Shown piece after piece: positions 57,490 to 64,000 of a stretch of 64,000 bases of DNA (positions within the stretch are counted from its first letter, which is position 1; each line of letters starts with the position of its first letter). The translations under genes were made by a program, and so were the position numbers. The notes beneath the pieces are model-generated. The model was not told the origin of the DNA and ran no database searches. It saw nothing but the letters and a program-made list of their open reading frames with translations. Source of the stretch: Drosophila pseudoobscura (taxonomy: Eukaryota; Arthropoda; Insecta; Diptera; Drosophilidae); the NCBI RefSeq assembly GCF_009870125.1, contig NC_046681.1:6585001-6649000 (forward strand). The letters run 5' to 3'.

Positions 57490-60400
57490 GCGAGCGAAAG
57501 CACCCATTTGAAAACTGTTCCCGGCACGGAGCGGCCCTGTCTTCGCTCTGGGTATTTGGTTTCTCAGCTGCGTTCGCAACTGTTTTTCATCCGCGGCGGC
57601 GGCTGTTTTGACGCGGCCCGAACTTGACGTGGAGTGCTGGTGAGTGAGGTAAGGCTCGGCGCACTTGGCCCAGAAACATCTTTTAAATGCCACTTCCCCC
57701 TCTCCAGTGCAATTTCACTTTCAACGCGATCACCTGTGCTGTGCTCTGTGCTCACCTCTGATCCGCGTATTGATCGGTGTCGGCGACAGTGCCGTTTCTG
57801 TATTTCGCGGAGCGCCAAACCGGCTTTCTGGTATGCCAATTAATTCGTTACACCTCGGCGTCCTCTCATAATTCGCGGTTATCCAACGATTTTTGATCAA
57901 CACTCCATGAGAGTGTCTCTATGGCAGTCAAATTGTTCTTTCAGAACCCACAAGAAGTTCTCTTTGAAAGACAATTCTGATTGCCGACGTTGTCTTGCCT
58001 TGCAAGAGCCCCTGACTGTGGGTTGAACGATCGATTTGGAATAGGTCTAGCGATAACTGAATGGAGGCAATAATATGAGGCAATAATGAGGTATGCATGG
58101 GAAATTGATTTCTTCCTTCTGGCTACAATAATAATTCGATCGGACGATGATACGGAGTTTTCAGTTCTCTCGTTTTTGTTACAGAATTGTGAAGTTCGAG
58201 ATTTGTGGGAGCCGAAAACAATACACTTGTTTCAGTCTAGTCTAAGCAGAAAATCCGCTCTGAGTACCGGCAAGGAATATTACTGGAACCAAAACTTGAA
58301 CTTTTCACTCAAAACTATTTTATATAATAGAGAGATAATTGCCGATCGATCACAACAATATCGGCTGAATATTCTCGATTGTCTTGACATTTTTCGATAA
58401 ATTAAAGTAAGGTTTTTATTGATATGCGATATTTATTTATGTATAAATCAGTCAGCAAGATTACTCTATCTAATTTTGTCTATTTCCTGTAACATTTCAT
58501 TGAGAGATGTAATGTGTTGCCTTAAGTTTATCTTATCTTTCCGCTGCTGGTCTGAGAACTATTAACTGAATGACTCTCCTCGAAAACTTTGACCTCGCAA
58601 ATTGATTTTCGTGACAGTTTTCGGCCACAAGCCATTCCCCGTCACATTACCAGGAAGAACTTTCATAATTACCTCTTATCGAACTAGAGAACCGACCGCA
58701 AAGCCTCATCCCGCGCCAAACTTGAGGAACAACAGAAATATTGTTGAACAAGCCGTAAAGATAGTTTTTTGTCTACTCGACAGAATCGACTAGAGGACAT
58801 GGCAACATGGAACCAACAAAACGATAACGATGCGTACAGCCACGAGAGGCAATAACAGTGAACTCTGAACTGGGAAGTGGGAAATGCGAAGCTATTGGGA
58901 TACATTGGGGCTGCGTGGTTTGCCGAGGTCAGCGGAAAGTATTTGGCTGGGAAATCCTTAAACGACCCGAAACAGAGTCGTAGGCGTGGCGAATGCAATA
59001 TGATTTATTTAATGAATGGTCTTTGTCCGACTTTGCCGATTGTCAGGACACCCTCGAGGGTGTGTGGGATACCCAGAGAACACCTTTAAGTAAACTTCAA
59101 TAACATCATTAAGACAAGAGAAAGTCTCGAGGACGGAAAGGCTCACGGGCATGGAGGGGAAGTGGCGACGGCACCCACTCGGACTGAGCTTCTGCCGTCA
59201 GGGCCGGATACAAAGGGCAAAGGACACAAAGGGCAGGCGGCCAACATAAATACGACTCGTAAAATGTTCTCGAGAGCCAGAGAGAAATTTTGGCAAGCAA
59301 ATTAGTTTGCCCAACTGATGATGGAGGAGACTGACTGTCTCTGTTCCGGCCAGGAAACATTCAGCACTCTGTTGAAATATTTATGCAGATCATCTCAGCG
59401 GATGAAGGATGTGATGAGTCCCGAGTTGAGTAGCCCCAGTCACTGGGAGGGAGCACGGAAATATCATGAAATTATTATTGTTAAAGTGAAATCAATGCTG
59501 GCAGCATTTTCAATTTACCAACGAGAAATACAATTTAAATGCAGAGTGAAATGAGCCTCCTTCCTGATCAGAACAGGGGGAAGCTGTGGGCTAGAGCCCT
59601 AATGCCTTGGAAACCATTAGGGAAATATTTCGAATGCAAATTCTGTTTCCAGCAGATGTATGTAATTTCCAGTATCCAGCTGCCTCGGACTTTGAAGTGG
59701 CGCCAGTGGCAATTTGTCCTGGGGGCGTGGCACTTTATTGCCTAACGATTAGGCCCGCTCCATTGGCTCTTGATGCTAATGTTTATTTCTAAATTACTTT
59801 GAATGGAAATGGAAACGAAAATCAATCAACGAGGTGATGGGGTAATCAGTTCTTTCCCCTAAGAGACACGAATTTATGCAACTCCTACGTGCATGCTTTA
59901 TGTTAAAAAATGTTTAACTTCGTAGTCCACGGGCTCTCAAGAACTTGTTAACTTGCCCGATGGCGGCTCCAGTAGTCCTCGAATGACTTTCAATGGCTCT
60001 TCAGATCTCACAAACCAAGGAACTTGAAACTCTGCAACTCTGTTTATTTTATAATTTCAGCTGCGGCCAAGAGCTGATGCTGCCATTGTGCGAAAATGAA
60101 ACAATAGAAGTCGGCAACTCGAAGTGGATGAAACGAGACGAGCATTGTAATTGTATTAAAAAATAATTACTTTATAAATGGGAAATTGCGGAAAAATATT
60201 GCATTGTCTTTGGCCTTTGCTGGGGATTCAATTATCGAACCATAGCGCACAACTATAGAGGATTGTACAGTCAGTATACAGTATATATATGTATGCTTAT
60301 TAATCCTTGCTTAAAAGGCTTCACTCTACTGTCGGCCATTGTAATGCCTGCTGTATATTTATTTAAGCTGGCTTAAAGCCGTTGAATCGGCTTTTTTCAT

Positions 60401-63400
60401 TTGATTCTCCTAGGTGGGTAGATTTCCCTCACATGGGGCGGACTATAGAGCTCAAGCCTTGGAGCTGCAACTCATTTTTAAAGCGATCTGTATATCCCAT
60501 TGGAATTCCATTAAAAGAGGCTCCCCTTAAAGGAAAGTTGGCGGTAGCCCGCTGAGCAAAAGTTTCTATTCGCAACAACAAGAATAAGTTGATTTAATAA
60601 ATTATGATGTGTGTGTGTTTGTGTGACGCTAATGACAGCCTCTGAAGGAGCCGCACAATATCATTATAAGCCAAAACTAAATCAACAGCAACTAGAGCAC
60701 ACGCCAACAACAACAACAAGAACAACAGCAGCAACTGCCAAAGAGCCAAGAGCAGCAGGAGGGGACAGAGAGTGGGACCTAATAGTAGATGCTGAGGCAG
60801 GAGCCACTAATTGACTTTAATTATTTTGTTGTACTAAATGTCTTGTTTACACAAGGAATAGAGAGGAAGAGATACATAGAGAGAGAGAGGGAGGGAGAGA
60901 GGGAGGATTGCAGTGGTGGGCGATACACTGACAATTCGAAGTCACTTGTTCCTCCTTGCAAGGCAAATGAACAGCAACAAAAATAATGTAAGAAGTCTTT
61001 TGTCAAGGTACTCGACTTTTAGATACCTATTACCTATATGCCGCGATCCAAAAGAAGAGATATAGAATGCAAGACACATTGATACTTGGATACTTTGTTT
61101 AGTAATTTAATTATAGCTACAATATTCACGAGAGACCCTTGTTGGGTATTGTTTCATTGATTTGTCCAGAGTTAATACCTACTAATTGTTTAAATCTAGG
61201 CCTACAAGTGTGGATACCACAGATTGCTCTTGGAAAACTAGGTGTTGGTTTTAGCTATTAAACCCATACAACTATAATAATCCCCTTCGCCCTCAGATTA
61301 CTGGGTGTAATGACAGCTAACAGATGGTGTACAAAAGACAGAGAAGTGGAGAGAGCGAAAGAGAGGTATATGTGTAGTTAGGAGGACTAAGTCAAAGTTA
61401 GTTAAAAGCAAAGTGCAAACATGTGGGCTTCCTAGCTTGGTGGCATGCAACTGCTCCCCAATTGCCAGGCTCTAAGCGGTGGAACTTTCATTAAAGTTGA
61501 ATTTGTGTCAGTTGTGCGCCTGCAACTGCGGCTGCATCGTGTGGATGCTTGTGGGATCGGCGACAAGGATAAGCGAGCAAGGACAACCTGCCATATAGAA
61601 GATGCTGGTGGAATGTCCTTTAAAGATTGTCGGAATATCTCTGCGAGAGTTCATGATTCTCCTATGGCTTCTCTACGGTTCAGTCGGGGGATAAAAAAGG
61701 CAACACAGGGCTCAATTTCGATTGAAGAGCGGAAACAATTTTAGTCCACAGGAGCAGTTGTCGGACCAGAGTGCACCCTGAGGTAATATCACCTGAAAGT
61801 CGAAACTTGGCTGCAGGCATTGGCCGCTGTCATTCCCGCCTCCCAAACAGACATTGCTTCCTGTTTGTGTTTTGTTGTTTACTCAGCAACAGTACGACCT
61901 GCAATTTGGCTTACTGTTGGTCCTCCTCAGAGATGGAGACTACGATTCCCTCCCCTCCCTCCTTCGGTTCTCCTGTCACCAGTCGCAAGACGCCAGGCAA
62001 CGACAAATGAAGGCAATTCATTGGGCTCGCGGCTTAAACTTGTCGCTGAAAGTGCACAACTGCGGTTCTGTGCGGGGGTAGAGAGGGGACCAGGGAGAGT
62101 TCCGGATCCTGCTCCGGCTCGGTCCGTGCTCACCTCCTGCTGCGGATAAAGTTTTCCGCGTTTGCCGTCGAAAGGAGTTGCGTTTTAAGTTGCAATTAAG
62201 CGTCAGCGCTGTTTGCTTCGACTCTTCTTCCAGACCCGCTCCACTCTGCTTCCACCTGCCGAGACCACGAGAGTCCAATGAATTCATTGTGGTTTCATCC
62301 AGGTCTGCCTTACGAAAATATACTATCTGCCTGGAGTACAGCTAATGAATACTGATAATGAATGGCTACAGAATACGGAGAAGCAGTACTTCGGTGCGGC
62401 AAAGTTTATTGAAGAAAGACGCATATCGATGGTATATCTTTGGACTGGGAGAACTTTCGTGTTGATCAATAATGTGTGTCGGGAATGTTCCTTTAAAACT
62501 TCTCAAACTCTCAGGAAACTCTTATCGGTGCCTTAAGATCTACATTTGGAATACAGTAGACAACTATGTATATTACCTTTTGACATTTTTATTTGGCAGC
62601 TGAAAAGTGTGCTTCACGTTTTTGTTGCTCAGCTCAAAAGTGTCAACCACTCTGTTTCCGACTCCCGATATGCATTTTAAGAGAGATCTTTTGTTTTAAA
62701 ATATTCTAGAAGCTTAAGTATACTGTGTGTAGGAAATATGAAATAAACCCTGGCATCAGCCCACTTTTTCGATTCAACCCTCAACTGACTGTTTTCAGAA
62801 TCGGTAGCATGGATGCGGTATAACTAATCACTTACGGGATTCGTATAACAGAACTAAACTCGTAATATTCATATTAATTACTAAAAGTAGTTCCGAAGAG
62901 TTCAAATAATCCCACAAAAAACCCAAAAGCCAAGCAATAATTAGATCTACAGATCTACGGCAGTAGCAATGGAGTAATTCTTATTCCCATTGTTCAGCCA
63001 GCGGTACAGTGCCCCGAGTATTTACACAATAAAACTCTCAGATTCTCTTAAAATACTTTTTATTATTTAACATAAACATACGTTTCGGATTACTCATAAA
63101 TTTGTACACATAAATTAAAGAATTAAGGGTCGCAAAGAAAATGGGTCGCACAATTGCGATGAAAATGAACCTGGCCGCAAATTGTGGATAAACATTTTCA
63201 GCATTCGAGTCGGTGCTTGGCGGAGGGGTGTAGTGATTCGGGTTTCGTTTATTGGATGATTGGAGTGGGGTGGAATGAAGTAGCGCCTAGACTGGGCGTG
63301 CCTGAGTGGATGGATCGGGGTCCCTGCGGCCGGGGACCGAGAAGGTGCGATTGATTGCAGCGTAAATTGTTAAAATGTCATCACAGTCATATAAAATTGG

Positions 63401-63430
63401 AGCGAGTGAGAGCGTTGCTGGCCGTCAGAG
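57490..63430. other. gene-free right flank
   Basis: I find no gene in nearly 6 kb. It holds a CAA-rich tract at about 60700-60740, a GA-rich tract at about 60874-60906 and a GC-richer block at about 61.8-62.3 kb. TTTATT at 63248-63253 could be the poly(A) signal of the last lipase. Confidence 0.5.
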
Positions 63431-64000
63431 TCACGCGTATAGTTCCGATGTGGTGCTGGTGGATCCGACCTGCAGCTCGTCCCCCGCGGATGTGGTCGTG
63501 TCCGGAGCAGTTGTGGTGGTGGCTGTGGCTGGGGCTGCTGTCGTCGGTGCGGTGGCCGCTACGCTCGCGATCAGTTCCATGCCGAGGCCGTGGGGGAGGT
63601 GGACGTTGGGTGGAAGCTGCGACATCTGCAACTGGATTTGGTTCTGCAGCTGCTGCCGCTGCAGCTGCATGGCCAAGAAGCTGGCCAGATTGGCCGTCAG
63701 CTTTGCCTTGTGGTTCTCGACCCGCCGGATGTTCCTCACTAGCCGATTGTAGACCAGGGGCTTCACGTCGATGGCCCACAAGAAGTCCAGGTGGTTGAAG
63801 CGCTCCATGGGCACCAGGTACTTGTCGATCACGTTGGGCAGCTCCCTGGCCAGGCGGTCCACCCCTGTGGTGGACACCAGCAGGTCGTTCACCGAGTAGT
63901 ACAGGGCCACTGGAACCTTCACCCTCGAAAGGTCGTAGTCCGGCGGCGTGATCCGGTTGTACTCCAACTGGTTCCGCAGGTAGCCCCGGTCGAACTTGCG
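63431..64000 (-). CDS. acid lipase, C-terminal part (runs off the window)
   Basis: The last 189 residues of a third acid lipase; the gene continues past the right edge, so the nucleophile Ser is outside. The acid (YYSVNDLLVS) and base (ERFNHLDFLWAID) motifs are present and intact. The hydrolase fold ends near LVYNRLVRNIRR. About 100 further residues follow that are unusual for the family: a Gln-rich helix-like stretch (MQLQRQQLQNQIQLQMSQ) and a Thr/Ala-rich tail (TTAAPATATTTTAPDTTTS) ending SELYA. The tail could be O-glycosylated or a linker. The frame is open to the window edge, where it reads RKFDRGYLRNQLEYN. With the two lipases at 21-27 kb it forms a spread cluster on Muller element B. 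Confidence 0.88.
   Translation of the reverse strand, partial: RKFDRGYLRNQLEYNRITPPDYDLSRVKVPVALYYSVNDLLVSTTGVDRLARELPNVIDKYLVPMERFNHLDFLWAIDVKPLVYNRLVRNIRRVENHKAKLTANLASFLAMQLQRQQLQNQIQLQMSQLPPNVHLPHGLGMELIASVAATAPTTAAPATATTTTAPDTTTSAGDELQVGSTSTTSELYA

Noticed and set aside
1-64000. CRISPR arrays, bacterial operons or prophage
   Set aside because: The window is clearly insect nuclear DNA with introns. Tandem repeats found are coding repeats or microsatellites, with no repeat-spacer pattern.

Overview
The window is animal nuclear DNA from a Drosophila-type fly. Introns are short (about 55-70 bases) with GTAAG/GTGAG donors, core promoters carry TATA boxes and TCAGT initiators, and there are long AT-rich gaps. 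A nonautonomous Helitron of the DINE-1/ISY type, with its GTCY microsatellite, is present. That repeat, and the mix of a glycine cleavage T-protein gene, acid lipases and secreted Gly-rich genes, suggest Muller element B of an obscura-group species. This placement is inference. No database search was possible.

Layout. Bases 1-7198 hold no gene I can support. An ERp44-like ER thioredoxin gene lies at 7199-8410 (+), and a two-exon C-type lectin at 11305-11906 (-). The intervening and following DNA to 21.3 kb looks intergenic or intronic. At 21308-24618 (+) is a six-exon acid lipase. Its fourth intron contains a complete aminomethyltransferase gene on the other strand (22316-23610). A second lipase follows at 25454-27048 (+); its C-terminal frame appears shifted by one base. 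A third lipase enters from the right edge (63431-64000, -).

From 28.6 to 53.3 kb lies a cluster of secreted Gly/Ser/Ala-rich proteins. Five are on the + strand: 1051, 400, 138, 176 and 187 aa. Two small paralogues that begin MKFFAL are on the - strand (91 and 82 aa). Nearly all have a signal peptide, no intron in the coding region and a TATA box just upstream, as in highly expressed cuticle, silk-like or defence-type secretory genes. Their function cannot be read from sequence. The MKFFAL group shows recent duplication and decay: a roughly 450-base segment is repeated at 47.9 and 51.9 kb, a truncated copy lies at 48.35 kb and a chimeric copy at 51.7 kb. A small RING-finger gene (49125-49397, -) with a decayed RING neighbour, and a stretch of degraded sequence with an internal inverted similarity, sit inside this part.

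At 55578-57171 (-) is a two-exon mucin-like gene with a Thr-rich repeat. The remainder to 63.4 kb is noncoding as far as I can see.

As a set, most proteins here enter the secretory pathway: lipases, lectin, Gly-rich proteins and mucin-like protein, with ERp44 acting in the ER itself. The exceptions are the mitochondrial T-protein and the RING protein.
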